Shown in pieces: positions 41,256 to 50,121 of a stretch of 64,000 nucleotides of DNA; the stretch's first letter is position 1, and each line of letters starts with the position of its first letter. Source of the stretch: Streptomyces tuirus (GTDB lineage Bacteria > Actinomycetota > Actinomycetes > Streptomycetales > Streptomycetaceae); NCBI RefSeq assembly GCF_014701095.1, contig NZ_AP023439.1:310001-374000 (forward strand). Direction: 5' to 3'. The notes below the pieces were generated by a model. That model was not told the DNA's origin. It did no database searches and saw only the letters and a program-made list of their open reading frames with translations. The translations under genes and the position numbers were made by a program.

Positions 41256-42227
41256 ATGGCTCGAGGCAGTCTCCGACGTGGTTTCACCCCCGACTTCGAC
41301 CCCGACTGCGGGGACACCGACCTCACCTCCGCCCGCCAGGACGTCGTGATCGGCCGCTGGCAGGGGCTGCGGGACCTGCTGGGCGCCACCGGCCGCGACT
41401 GGGCCGCCCGTGGGCACCGGATACGGCAGCTCGCGCAGGTGTGCGCGGGCAGTTCGACGGTGGAGTCCTGGCTCTCCGCGGACGCCCACAGCGCCGACGC
41501 GCTGGTGCTGCGGGCGGCGACGGAGACGGCCCGCACCTTCAACGTGGCCATCGCGGCGGGCCGGGGCGTGCCGATCGATCAGCACCGCGTGGACGCCGCG
41601 GTGCTGGCCTGCCTGACGGCGGCGGAAGCGTACCCGGAGGATCCGACGCCCTGGGTGTCGCTGATCTCGGTGGCGCGGCTGTACCCCTCGGGGGTCCGGC
41701 GGCAGGAACTGGGGCGCTGGTGGGACGAGTTGCACGGGCGCGACCGGTACAGCATCGAGGGGCACCTCCAGGTGCTGCACTACTACTCGGCGCGCTGGCA
41801 CGGCACGCACGGCCTGATGTACGACTTCGCCCGGGACGCGGCGGGGGTGGCACCGCCCGGCTGTCCGCTGCCGGTGCTGGTCCAGTACGCCCGGGTCGAG
41901 GAGTACCGCTTCGCCCTGGACGCGGCTCAGGGCAGGCGCTCCGCCGTGGGCCTCTCGCAGCACTGGACCCACGACGGCGCCGTGCGCGACCTGCGGCGGA
42001 CCTGGCAGCGCTGGGTCATGGGCCGGACGGAGACCTGGATCGCGCCCGCCGAGCTCCGCGACTTCAACTACCTGGCGCACGCGGCCTGCTGGGCGGGTGC
42101 CCGGGACATCGCGGGCATCCTGCTGGGCATGCTGGGGCCCCGCGCGACCCGCACGCCCTGGTCGTACACGGGCGACCCGGAGAAGCAGATCACCAAGTGG
42201 CGCAAGGAGCTGCGGCCGGGGACCTGA
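41256..42227 (+). CDS. Hypothetical protein co-transcribed with the permease
   Basis: This 323-aa soluble, Trp- and Arg-rich protein is mostly helical (DVVIGRWQGLRDLLGATGRD, then RDWAARGHRIRQLAQ). It contains a TPR-like run (VDAAVLACLTAAEAYPEDPT then WVSLISVARLYP) and LVQYARVEEYRF. The helical hairpins suggest a TPR/SEL1-like fold, but repeats are not regular. I recall it as a conserved Streptomyces protein of unknown function. Start ATG 41256 follows TGAGGAGGA. Confidence 0.7.
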   Translation: MARGSLRRGFTPDFDPDCGDTDLTSARQDVVIGRWQGLRDLLGATGRDWAARGHRIRQLAQVCAGSSTVESWLSADAHSADALVLRAATETARTFNVAIAAGRGVPIDQHRVDAAVLACLTAAEAYPEDPTPWVSLISVARLYPSGVRRQELGRWWDELHGRDRYSIEGHLQVLHYYSARWHGTHGLMYDFARDAAGVAPPGCPLPVLVQYARVEEYRFALDAAQGRRSAVGLSQHWTHDGAVRDLRRTWQRWVMGRTETWIAPAELRDFNYLAHAACWAGARDIAGILLGMLGPRATRTPWSYTGDPEKQITKWRKELRPGT

Positions 42228-42262
42228 GCACCCGGCTGTAGTCTCCCCGCGGGGAGGGCGAC

Positions 42263-42445
42263 ATGGCTGATGACGACTGGTACGAGGACGGTGACGTGGT
42301 CCGTGAGGCCGCACGCGCGCGCCGGGCCGCCTGGGCCGGGATGTCCGTGGTGACGTGTCTGTTCGGTGCGGTCGTGCTCGTGGTGGCCGCCGTCGGCCTC
42401 GCGGTGATCCTCGCGCTCGCCTATGCCATGGCCGTCATGGACTGA
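42263..42445 (+). CDS. Small single-pass membrane protein
   Basis: This 60-aa protein has an acidic N-terminus (MADDDWYEDGDVVREAARAR) and one long hydrophobic helix (VVTCLFGAVVLVVAAVGLAV and onward). It starts 35 nt after the preceding gene with GGGGAGGG just upstream. Role unknown. Confidence 0.7.
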   Translation: MADDDWYEDGDVVREAARARRAAWAGMSVVTCLFGAVVLVVAAVGLAVILALAYAMAVMD

Positions 42446-42560
42446 CGCCGCGCCCCGGCCCGGCCAGGTCCCCCGACCACTTCTCCGCGATGCGTCCGGC
42501 CCGCCACACGACCGTCGTCCGGGAGGCGGGGCCGGGTGCTGAGCAGCGCGCCGCGCTGCG

Positions 42561-44039
42561 TCAGGGGCCTGGCGCGACACGGACGTCCAGGTCCGAGATC
42601 CGGTGGACGGGCCAGGTGCGGGCATAGCGGGGCGGGGTGCCGCCGGCCGGTGCCAGGTGCGCGACCGGGAGGCGGTCCGCGGTGCGCAGCACGCCGGCCA
42701 CGGTGATGTTCTCGTTGTTTCCGGACGTCGCCCCCGAGTTGCAGCCGGTGTAGTAACCGATCGGGATGGCCTCGTGGCCGGTGAGCAGGCAGGGCGGGCG
42801 GACGCCGAGCCGGTGCAGGGCGTCGGCGGTGCGGTCCCAGTCGCGGCGGCTCTCGGTGTTGCGCGTCACGGCGCCGTCCAGGACGGCGAGCTGCGCCGCG
42901 AGATGCCCGGCCAGGACGAGCGCGACCAGGGGGGCGGCCACCCGGCGCCATGATCCGCCCGGGCCCCTGACCAGGTGCCACAGGGCGTCGGCGACCGGGA
43001 TCGCGAGCAGCGCGTAGGCCGGCTGGAGGAAGCGCGGGGCCGCGTAGCCGATCATGAAGAGGTACGGCAGCGCGGCCGTGGTGGCGCAGGCCAGCGGGAC
43101 CAGGGTCCGTTCCAGACGGCGGGCCCGGGCCGCGACGACCAGCGCGAGGCCGGCCAGGACGGGCAGGGTGAACCACCAGAAGGTGACCAGCGGGGTGGGC
43201 ATCGACCCGGTGCACGGCCGGCACAGGGCCCGTCCGCCCAGGCTGCGCAGCTGGTCGTCGACGGCGATCTGCCAGCCCAGTCCGCCCTGGATCCGGGAGG
43301 CCTCGGCCAGGCGCGCCCCCAGGCCGCCGTGGCTCAGGTACGCCTCGATCACCCAGGGCACGGCGCCCGCCGCGAGGCCCGCGGCGAGCCCGAGCAGGAG
43401 GCGCCAGTGGCGGCGCGCCAGGGCGAGGACGAGCAGCGGCACAGCCACGTAGACCGCGTCGGTGGGACGCATCCAGGCCATGAGCGCGCAGCCCGCCGCG
43501 AGGCCCCACAGAGCCCTTGAGGAGGAACGTTTCGCCCGGGTGCGCAGGAAGCAGCCGACGCTGATCAGGGCACCGATCGCGACCCAGTAGTTGGGCATGG
43601 CCTGCGGACCGTAGAAGAGGGTCACCCACAGGGAGGCGAAGAGGGCCCCGCCGGCCACCAGGACGCGGGTCGGGAACAGGCCGCGCCAGGAGCGCAGGGC
43701 CAGGTAGAGGGCGAGTCCGGACAGCAGCGCGAGGTAGACGCGCAGCAGGGGGACGGACGGCGACCAGGACGCGACGGGCGCGACCAGCAGCGAGACACCG
43801 CGGGAACGGGGGGCGCTGAAGAACGCCGCGGGGTGGTGCGAGGTGACCTGGCTGATGTAGACGATCTCGTCCCAGCCGAGGCCCAGGACGGGCCGGACCA
43901 GGGCGAGCTGCGCGATCGTGAAGACGGCGGCCAGGGCGGCGAGCGGGCGGTTGCCACGTGTCCACCGGGTGGTGCGCTGCCCGGCCGTCTGCACGCGTCT
44001 TCGCCGTCGTACCAGCATGGCGTTCGCGCCATCGGCCAT
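42561..44039 (-). CDS. Multi-pass membrane glycosyltransferase-like protein (GT-C type)
   Basis: This 492-aa protein has roughly ten membrane helices and a long C-terminal extracytoplasmic part (~370-492). The early motif LGLGWDEIVYISQV contains the Asp-Glu pair typical of GT-C polyprenyl-phosphate-sugar transferases. WMRPTDAVYVAVPLLV and FMIGYAAPRFLQPAYALLAI follow in later helices. A basic cluster (VRRRRRVQTAGQRTTRWTRG) precedes the first helix. It should transfer a sugar from a lipid carrier outside the membrane. The start may be ATG 44039 or 44018. Confidence 0.75.
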   Translation of the reverse strand: MADGANAMLVRRRRRVQTAGQRTTRWTRGNRPLAALAAVFTIAQLALVRPVLGLGWDEIVYISQVTSHHPAAFFSAPRSRGVSLLVAPVASWSPSVPLLRVYLALLSGLALYLALRSWRGLFPTRVLVAGGALFASLWVTLFYGPQAMPNYWVAIGALISVGCFLRTRAKRSSSRALWGLAAGCALMAWMRPTDAVYVAVPLLVLALARRHWRLLLGLAAGLAAGAVPWVIEAYLSHGGLGARLAEASRIQGGLGWQIAVDDQLRSLGGRALCRPCTGSMPTPLVTFWWFTLPVLAGLALVVAARARRLERTLVPLACATTAALPYLFMIGYAAPRFLQPAYALLAIPVADALWHLVRGPGGSWRRVAAPLVALVLAGHLAAQLAVLDGAVTRNTESRRDWDRTADALHRLGVRPPCLLTGHEAIPIGYYTGCNSGATSGNNENITVAGVLRTADRLPVAHLAPAGGTPPRYARTWPVHRISDLDVRVAPGP

Positions 44040-44056
44040 GTTCCGCCCCTTACCCG

Positions 44057-44076
44057 TTGATCGAAAACACGATCAA
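44057..44076. promoter_or_regulatory. Inverted repeat just upstream of the GT-C gene
   Basis: TTGATCG (44057-44063) and CGATCAA (44070-44076) flank AAAACA. It is AT-rich for this genome, 18 nt upstream of the minus-strand start at 44039, and may be an operator or a 5' UTR hairpin. Confidence 0.4.
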
Positions 44077-44189
44077 GCTAACCCGCGGGGCGTGGGCGTG
44101 CAGGACGGAACTCGGCCAAGTGCCTGACCCGCACGTGGGTCAGCGGGCGCGAGGAGTGTGAGGCGCCCCGGCGTTCGCGCCCGCCCCGG

Positions 44190-44864
44190 GTGGCAGACTC
44201 TCTGTCTGTGCCGCTCACCTTCGACGACCTCGTCCACCGTGCCCGGGCGCTCCCCCGGGGCGGCGGGCGCGCGATCCTCGGCATCGCGGGCAGCCCCGGC
44301 GCGGGCAAGTCGACGCTCGCCGAGCACCTGGTACGGGAGTTGAACGGCACCGGCGCCCCCTGGGTGGCGCACGTCCCCATGGACGGCTTCCACCTCGCCG
44401 ACGCCGAACTGGAGCGGCTCGGCCGCCGGGACCGCAAGGGCGCGCCCGACACGTTCGACGCGGCCGGGTACGCGGCCCTGCTACGGCGGCTGCGCGACGA
44501 TCCCGGCGACGACATCGTGTACGCGCCCGGCTTCGAACGCGTCCTGGAGCAGCCGCTCGCGGGCGCGATCCCGGTGCTCCCGACGGCCCGTCTGGTCATC
44601 ACCGAGGGCAACTACCTGCTCCTGACCACCGGCGCCTGGCCCCGCGTCCGCCCCCTCCTCGACGAGGTGTGGTTCTGCGAGGTGCCCGAAGCCGAGCGGG
44701 TCCGCCGCCTGGTCGCCCGCCACGAGCGGTTCGGCAAGACGCACGCGGAGGCGGTGGCCTGGGTGTCACGCTCGGACGAGCGCAACGCCGCACTGATCGC
44801 GACGACGCGGGAGCGTGCGGACCTGGTCGTACCGGAGCCGGCACTGCCCCGCGCGCGGGCGTGA
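44190..44864 (+). CDS. P-loop nucleoside/sugar kinase (uridine-kinase/PRK-like)
   Basis: This 224-aa protein has Walker A in GIAGSPGAGKSTLAEHL, the substrate loop MDGFHLADAELERLGRRD and GAPDTFDAAGY typical of the uridine-kinase/phosphoribulokinase/FrcK-like group, and the lid YLLLTTGAWPRVRPLLDEVW. It should phosphorylate a nucleoside, pantothenate or sugar; the group includes many unassigned sugar kinases. GTG 44190 is the likely start. It is convergent with the carbohydrate-uptake operon, 6 nt between stops. Confidence 0.85.
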   Translation: MADSLSVPLTFDDLVHRARALPRGGGRAILGIAGSPGAGKSTLAEHLVRELNGTGAPWVAHVPMDGFHLADAELERLGRRDRKGAPDTFDAAGYAALLRRLRDDPGDDIVYAPGFERVLEQPLAGAIPVLPTARLVITEGNYLLLTTGAWPRVRPLLDEVWFCEVPEAERVRRLVARHERFGKTHAEAVAWVSRSDERNAALIATTRERADLVVPEPALPRARA

Positions 44865-44870
44865 ACCCCC

Positions 44871-46589
44871 TCAGGCGTCCATGGCCGGCCGGCGGGCGCG
44901 GAGGCGGACGGTCAGTGTGTGCGGGCCGAGTCCACCGATGTAGACGCGGTTCCCGGTCGTCGCGTCCGTGCCGCCCACCACGCTGTAGTCCTGCCCCGGG
45001 TCGTACCGCAGCACGTCGCCCCGGTCCGGCCCGGCCGGCGGTTCGCCCGCTTCGATGTCTGTCTCGACCCGGATCTCGTCGTCACCGACCCGGTAGGTCA
45101 TCGGCCCGGCCGTCAGGCACCAGCGCCCGTCACCGAGCGGGATGGCGCCCTGCGGCACGCCACCGGGCCGGAAGGTCAGTTCGAGGGCCCACGGCACCCG
45201 TGGTCCGCTGATGTCGATCCGCAGGTCGGCGCCGTCCTCCCTCAGGTCCACCTCGACGCGGGTCGTGTGGGAGACCTCGTCGCGAGGCCGGTCCGGGAAG
45301 GCCATCGCGGCCGAGAAGCGTCCCTCGTCCGCCATGCGGTAGGCGCCGTCCTCCCGGCGCCGCTCGGGCGGCATCGGCTGGTAGTAGGCGGCCGTGAGGG
45401 TCTCGGTGAGCCGGTACCGGTTGTCGGCGGGCTGTTCCACGTCGGCGGCGCGGAACGGGCCCAGGTCGAAGAATCCCCGGGAGAGGCGGACCGCGTCGAG
45501 GACCGCGGCGCCGGCGAACAGGCGCAGGAAGGTGGGGTTGCAGGCGAGGCCGGAGCGGATCCGCCGGTGCTCGGGCACGTCGGAGCCGCCGTACACCACC
45601 GTGTGCGCGCTGGCCGACGCGCGTGCGGCGAGGCGCGCCGTGGTGATGTACCGGTGACGCGGAAGCGGCTCCGCGGCAGGTTCCGGCAGGACGCGGCACA
45701 GGTCGGGGGTGAGCAGCGTCTCGGCGAGCAGGCCGGGGTCGTCGATGCCGCCGGAGGCCGCCAGCCGCGCCGCCCGGCTGAAGTCGCCCCGGCCGGTGCG
45801 GATCGCGAGCAGCCGGTAGTGCGGCAGGTAGGGCGCCAGGGGGAACGGGTGGTTCTGGTCCTGCCGTCGCGAGAGGACCGTCTCCACCGTGCCGTCCGGT
45901 CTGATGAGGTCCAGGGTGGTGGCGAGGTTGCGTTCGACGGCGTCCAGCAGGTCGGCCCGGTCGAGCACGTCGGCCAGCAGCAGCAGTGACGGGTTGGACA
46001 CATGGGCCGCGTAGTTGGGGCTCCGTTCCGAGTACAGGCCCTCCGCGTCGATGTCGACGCCCTCGGAGAGCCACTCCCCGATGCGGTCGAGCAGCCGGTC
46101 GTCCGGGAACGACCGGTGCAGCCGGGCCAGGGCCGCGCACAGCTCCCAGCGGTGGTTCGGGGTGTGCACCCCACCGGTCAGAAGACTGCGGGAGGCGGCG
46201 CCGGCGATGTCGGCGAGCACGTTCGTGGCCTCGCGCAGTTCCGGCCCCGCACCGGCGGCGATGACGTGCGCGTCGCACACGTCGTTGACGGTGAAGGCGG
46301 AGTCCGGCGGTGACTGCACGTTGTCGCCGCCGGCGAACAGGCCGGTGGTGGTCTGCGCGGCCCGCAGGGCGCGGAGGTGGGTCATCGCGGCGGCGACGGC
46401 CTGCTTGCTGCCGTGCAGTGCCGATTCCGGGGACCGGTATGCCGCGACCAGGGTCTTCACCCTGCGTGCCAGAGCGCGGTGGGGCACACCGGTGGGTTCC
46501 TCGTCGGGGCCGGCCGCCAGCGGGGCGGCCGACCGGTCGGCGGCGCGGGCCGCCGCGCGGACGAACTCGTGGTCGAGCGGGGTGTGCAC
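44871..46589 (-). CDS. Heparinase II/III-like (alpha/alpha-toroid) protein in a sugar-uptake operon
   Basis: This 572-aa protein has an N-terminal helical toroid (e.g. HRWELCAALARLHRSFPDDR, then YSERSPNYAAHVSNPSLLLL) and a C-terminal beta-rich domain (from ~400; FSAAMAFPDRPRDEVSHTTR, VELDL-type strands). NHRW and the Tyr/Asn/His pattern are reminiscent of heparinase II/III and alginate-lyase-like proteins. No signal peptide is visible, so it would act in the cytoplasm on imported oligosaccharides. GTG 46589 is 2 nt from the permease stop. Assignment is moderate; a DUF2264-type or unsaturated glucuronidase-like protein is an alternative. Confidence 0.6.
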   Translation of the reverse strand: MHTPLDHEFVRAAARAADRSAAPLAAGPDEEPTGVPHRALARRVKTLVAAYRSPESALHGSKQAVAAAMTHLRALRAAQTTTGLFAGGDNVQSPPDSAFTVNDVCDAHVIAAGAGPELREATNVLADIAGAASRSLLTGGVHTPNHRWELCAALARLHRSFPDDRLLDRIGEWLSEGVDIDAEGLYSERSPNYAAHVSNPSLLLLADVLDRADLLDAVERNLATTLDLIRPDGTVETVLSRRQDQNHPFPLAPYLPHYRLLAIRTGRGDFSRAARLAASGGIDDPGLLAETLLTPDLCRVLPEPAAEPLPRHRYITTARLAARASASAHTVVYGGSDVPEHRRIRSGLACNPTFLRLFAGAAVLDAVRLSRGFFDLGPFRAADVEQPADNRYRLTETLTAAYYQPMPPERRREDGAYRMADEGRFSAAMAFPDRPRDEVSHTTRVEVDLREDGADLRIDISGPRVPWALELTFRPGGVPQGAIPLGDGRWCLTAGPMTYRVGDDEIRVETDIEAGEPPAGPDRGDVLRYDPGQDYSVVGGTDATTGNRVYIGGLGPHTLTVRLRARRPAMDA

Positions 46590-46591
46590 GG

Positions 46592-47494
46592 TCAGTCCTT
46601 CAGTCCGGCGTTGATGTCCGCGCCCATGACGTAGCGCTGGAAGACCAGGAAGACGGCGATCAGCGGGATCATGGAGATGACCGACGCGCCGAGCAGGACC
46701 GACCAGTTGATGTTCTGCGCGCCCACGATGCTCTGGATGCCGATCTGCACGGTGAACTTGTCGGGGTCGTTGAGCATCAGCAGCGGCCAGATGTAGTCGT
46801 TCCACCGCCACTGGAAGGACAGGATGGCGAGGGTCAGCATGATGGGCCGGGACAGCGGCACCATGATCCGCAGGAAGATCGACAGTTCACGGGCGCCGTC
46901 GATGCGTGCGGCTTCCACGAGTTCGTCGGGAACCGTCAGGAAGAACTGACGGAACATGAAGCATCCGGTCGCGGTGAGCACGGCCGGGAGGATGATGCCG
47001 GCGAACGAGTTGTAGAGGCCGAGGTCGCGGACGACCAGGAACTCCGGGGCCAGCATGACCTCGGACGGCAGCATCGTGGTGGCCAGGATGCAGACGAAGA
47101 AGACCTTGAGCCACTTGTTGTCGTACTTGGCCAGCGCGTAACCGGTGCAGCAGCTGACTCCCACCGTGAGGATCGTCGTGATCACGCACACGATGGCCGT
47201 GTTGATGAAGTACTGGGAGAAGTTGGCGCTGTCCCACGCCGCCTTGAATCCCGACAGGGTGGGGTCGTGCGGAACCAGCGTCAGCGGATAGGAGAACAGG
47301 TCACTGGCCGGCTTGAAGGAGCTGAGGACGAACCACAGCACCGGCAGCCCGTAGAGGCAGGCCAGGAGCCACAGCAGTGTCGTCGCGGACACCGCCTGCC
47401 GGAGCCCGCCGGTGGCTGCCCGACGGGGGCGCTTCCTGGAGACGGCCCGTCCGGAACCGGTGTCGACCGGGCGTGGCATGTCTGTGGTTGTCAT
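46592..47494 (-). CDS. Carbohydrate ABC transporter permease (MalG type)
   Basis: This 300-aa protein has six membrane helices and the EAA loop ELVEAARIDGARELSIFLRI, which docks the ATPase. The N-terminal helix follows a basic stretch (SRKRPRRAATGG). The C-terminus ends QRYVMGADINAGLKD, typical of MalG-type subunits. ATG 47494 overlaps the upstream permease stop by 4 nt. No ATPase gene is present in the operon, as is usual for Streptomyces systems that share MsiK. Confidence 0.95.
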   Translation of the reverse strand: MTTTDMPRPVDTGSGRAVSRKRPRRAATGGLRQAVSATTLLWLLACLYGLPVLWFVLSSFKPASDLFSYPLTLVPHDPTLSGFKAAWDSANFSQYFINTAIVCVITTILTVGVSCCTGYALAKYDNKWLKVFFVCILATTMLPSEVMLAPEFLVVRDLGLYNSFAGIILPAVLTATGCFMFRQFFLTVPDELVEAARIDGARELSIFLRIMVPLSRPIMLTLAILSFQWRWNDYIWPLLMLNDPDKFTVQIGIQSIVGAQNINWSVLLGASVISMIPLIAVFLVFQRYVMGADINAGLKD

Positions 47495-48402
47495 CGGTTC
47501 TCCACCCGTCGGTTGACGATCAGCTGGATGATCGCGACGGCCATCAGGATGAGCATGAGCACGAACGACGCGGCGCTCGCGTAGCCGATCTGGCCCCGTT
47601 TGAAGCCGGTCTCGTAGATGTACTGGACGAGCAGGTTGTTGGACGTGCCGGGCCCGCCGTTGTTGAGGGCGACGAACACCGGGTACTCCTTCATCGCGTT
47701 GATCGTGTTGAGCAGGATGACGATGAACGAGGTGGGCGCGATGCTCGGCAGCGTGATGTGGAAGAACTGCCGCCAGGGGCCGGCGCCGTCGAGCGAGGCG
47801 GCCTCGTAGTACGACACCGGCACGTTCTTGATCGCGGCGATGAACAGCAGCATCGAGAAGCCCGTCCAGGCCCAGGACGCCGCCATGACCACCACCAGCA
47901 GCGACAGGTCCGCGTTCGACTGCCACGGAACGGCGCCGCCGCCGAGCTCGTGGATGAGGTAGTTGACCAGTCCGAAGTTCTCACCGAACAGCCAGCGCCA
48001 CAGGACACCCACCACGATGGGCGACAGCAGCCACGGGATGAAGAAGATGACACGGGCGACCGAGGCGCCCTTGGCGTGCCTGCTCACCACCACGTTGGCG
48101 ATGAGCAGCGAGAACACGAAGTTCAGCGGGACGAAGAGCACGGTGTACAGCAGCGTCCGGCTCAGCGCGTCGTAGAAGGTGGAGTCCCCGAACAGGTTCT
48201 GGTAGTTGTCCAGCCCGACGAACTGGAAGACCCCTACGCCCGTGTAGTTCGTGAAGGAGTAGACGAGCCCGATCACCGCCGGCCAGACGAAGAACAGCGC
48301 GAAGAGCACGACGTTGGCCGCGATGAGGACGAGCGGCGCAAGGGTGTACTTACTGCGTCTCCTGGGCGGGCTCACGGACACGTCCGAGGCGCGTTTGGTC
48401 AT
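47491..48402 (-). CDS. Carbohydrate ABC transporter permease (MalF type)
   Basis: This 303-aa protein has six helices, with the EAA loop YYEAASLDGAGPWRQFFHIT. The N-terminus is basic (SPPRRRSKYT) before the first helix. It pairs with the MalG-type subunit downstream to form the transport channel. A 10-bp-stem hairpin lies between the binding-protein gene and this gene. Confidence 0.95.
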   Translation of the reverse strand: MTKRASDVSVSPPRRRSKYTLAPLVLIAANVVLFALFFVWPAVIGLVYSFTNYTGVGVFQFVGLDNYQNLFGDSTFYDALSRTLLYTVLFVPLNFVFSLLIANVVVSRHAKGASVARVIFFIPWLLSPIVVGVLWRWLFGENFGLVNYLIHELGGGAVPWQSNADLSLLVVVMAASWAWTGFSMLLFIAAIKNVPVSYYEAASLDGAGPWRQFFHITLPSIAPTSFIVILLNTINAMKEYPVFVALNNGGPGTSNNLLVQYIYETGFKRGQIGYASAASFVLMLILMAVAIIQLIVNRRVENR

Positions 48403-48479
48403 CTTCCTGACTCCGTGCTGGTGGAATGGGTTCCGGTGGGCTCAGGCCATGAGCCCGGCGTCATGTGAGGGCCGGGGCC

Positions 48480-48508
48480 CGGGCGGCGGTGTCTCGACCC
48501 GCCGCCCG
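48480..48508 (-). terminator. Intra-operon hairpin between binding protein and permeases
   Basis: CGGGCGGCGG (48480-48489) pairs perfectly with CCGCCGCCCG (48499-48508) over a 9-nt loop. It lies 18 nt after the binding-protein stop. A partial terminator or mRNA-stabilising stem there would give more binding protein than permease. Confidence 0.65.
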
Positions 48509-48525
48509 CGCCCCCTGGCCTGCGC

Positions 48526-49848
48526 TCAGCCGCCGACCTGCTGGTTGTAGACGTCCACGATGTTCTGCAGGGCCTTGTCGGACGACTGCTGGCCGTTGAT
48601 CGCCTTGCCGAGCTCCGTCTTGGTCGGGTCCTCGGGGAGGCTCTTGCCCTTCAGCACCCACTTCGTCTGCGCGCTGTTGAAGTAGCCGGAGATGGGGGCG
48701 TAGAGCGGGATCGACTCGTTGTACAGCTTGAACGCCGCCTGCGCCGCCTCGGACTTGAACGGGTACTTCGGGTTCAGACCGCTCTCGACCGGCAGGAAGC
48801 CGGACGTCTCGCACAGCACCTGGTAGTGGGCCGGCTCGTACAGCCAGCTGAGGAACTTCGTCGCGGCGTCGGCAGCGGCGGCGTTGTTGTTGAAGCCCAC
48901 CGTCATGCCGCCGCTGTTGACGTCGCTGGCCTGCACCGGCTCGGCGGGGGTCGGGACGCTCGCCCACTCGAACTTCTTGATGCTCTCCGCGAAGGCGGGC
49001 ACCTGCCACACGCCGGACCAGTAGGCGACCACGTCACCGCTCTGGAACATGGCCGACGGGTCGGCGCCGCTGGTCCACACCGACTTCGGCATGGTCTTGT
49101 CGTCGTTCCATCCGACGAAGGTCTTCACGGCCTTCTTGGTCGCCGCGTCGACCGAGAACGTGCCGGAGGAGTCCGCGTGGACGTACTTCCCGCCCTTCTC
49201 GTACACCATGGCGCGCAGCCGGGAGGGCGACTGGTCGAAGGTGAGGGAGTACTTGGCGCCGGTCTTCTCGCGGACCTTGTCCGCCGCCTTGATGAAGTCG
49301 GTCCAGGTCCAGGTCTTGTGGGGCGAGGCCGGGAAGGAGACGCCGGCCTTCTCGAACAGCGTCTTGTTGATGAACATGCCGGACGCGGTGACGTCCGAGG
49401 GGATGGACAGCACCTTCCCGGACGAGTCCTTGGCGACGAAGTTGGCGTTGATCTTGTTGCTCTTCTTGCCGGCGATGGAGCTGAGGTCGATCAGCTTGTT
49501 CGCCCAGATCGGGTCCAGCGCCGGCACGGCCGCTACGTCGGGCAGCGAGTTCGCCTGCGCGGCGTTGTGCAGCTTGGCCGGGTAGCCGTCGTAGGGGATG
49601 TTGACGAGCTTGACCTTGACGCCGGTCTCCTTCTCGTACTGCGCCACCATCTTCTTCCAGCCCGCGTCCTGCCCCGGGACCGTGGAGATCCAGAACGTCA
49701 GCGACTTGGCGTTCCCGCCTGCTTCGGACCCCGACCCGCAGGCGGAGAGCAGAAGGGCACCTGCCGTGGCCACGGCAGCGACGGGAACCGCGCGACGTAT
49801 GCCGCCGCGGCCGAGACGGCGGGAGCGCCGCACACCCAGACTGGTCAT
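48526..49848 (-). CDS. Extracellular carbohydrate-binding lipoprotein (family 1 SBP)
   Basis: This 440-aa lipoprotein has a signal with two Arg pairs (RRSRRLGRGGIRRAVPVAA) and lipobox LLLSACGSGS. Family-1 binding-protein features include LTFWISTVPGQDAGWKKMVA at the N-terminus, IPYDGYPAKLHNAAQ, AVPALDPIWANKL and a conserved GDVVAYWSGVWQVPAF region. It captures a sugar outside the membrane for the two permeases. Start ATG 49848 has AAAGGGA 6-12 nt upstream. It is the first gene of the operon; two palindromes lie 230-250 nt upstream. Confidence 0.95.
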   Translation of the reverse strand: MTSLGVRRSRRLGRGGIRRAVPVAAVATAGALLLSACGSGSEAGGNAKSLTFWISTVPGQDAGWKKMVAQYEKETGVKVKLVNIPYDGYPAKLHNAAQANSLPDVAAVPALDPIWANKLIDLSSIAGKKSNKINANFVAKDSSGKVLSIPSDVTASGMFINKTLFEKAGVSFPASPHKTWTWTDFIKAADKVREKTGAKYSLTFDQSPSRLRAMVYEKGGKYVHADSSGTFSVDAATKKAVKTFVGWNDDKTMPKSVWTSGADPSAMFQSGDVVAYWSGVWQVPAFAESIKKFEWASVPTPAEPVQASDVNSGGMTVGFNNNAAAADAATKFLSWLYEPAHYQVLCETSGFLPVESGLNPKYPFKSEAAQAAFKLYNESIPLYAPISGYFNSAQTKWVLKGKSLPEDPTKTELGKAINGQQSSDKALQNIVDVYNQQVGG

Positions 49849-50081
49849 CTTCAATCCCTTTTCGTCGTAGCGGAAGAAGCACGGCGCCAGCCGAGGCGGC
49901 ACGGGTGCATGTGAAGGAGACTTCGCTTTCCGGGGGCACGGCCTCGCCCGGCCGCGTCGCCCTGACGGGTGGGGTCCCCGGCCATGACGGCCGTCGTCGC
50001 ACAAGCACGCCCTCGTGCGGCTCCCGTACGTCGCGTACGGGCGGGAGGCTCACCCGGAGTCGGCGTCCCGGCCGACTCAGA

Positions 50082-50098
50082 AAGCGCTTGTCCGGACA
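50082..50098. promoter_or_regulatory. Two adjoining palindromes upstream of the uptake operon
   Basis: AAGCGCTT (50082-50089) and TGTCCGGACA (50089-50098) share a base. They lie 230 nt upstream of the binding-protein start and 24 nt beyond the ROK stop. AAGCGCTT-like centres are typical of LacI-family operators. No LacI gene is adjacent, so the regulator is unknown. Confidence 0.45.
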
Positions 50099-50121
50099 TT
50101 GGCAGACCGATGGCGCAGCCG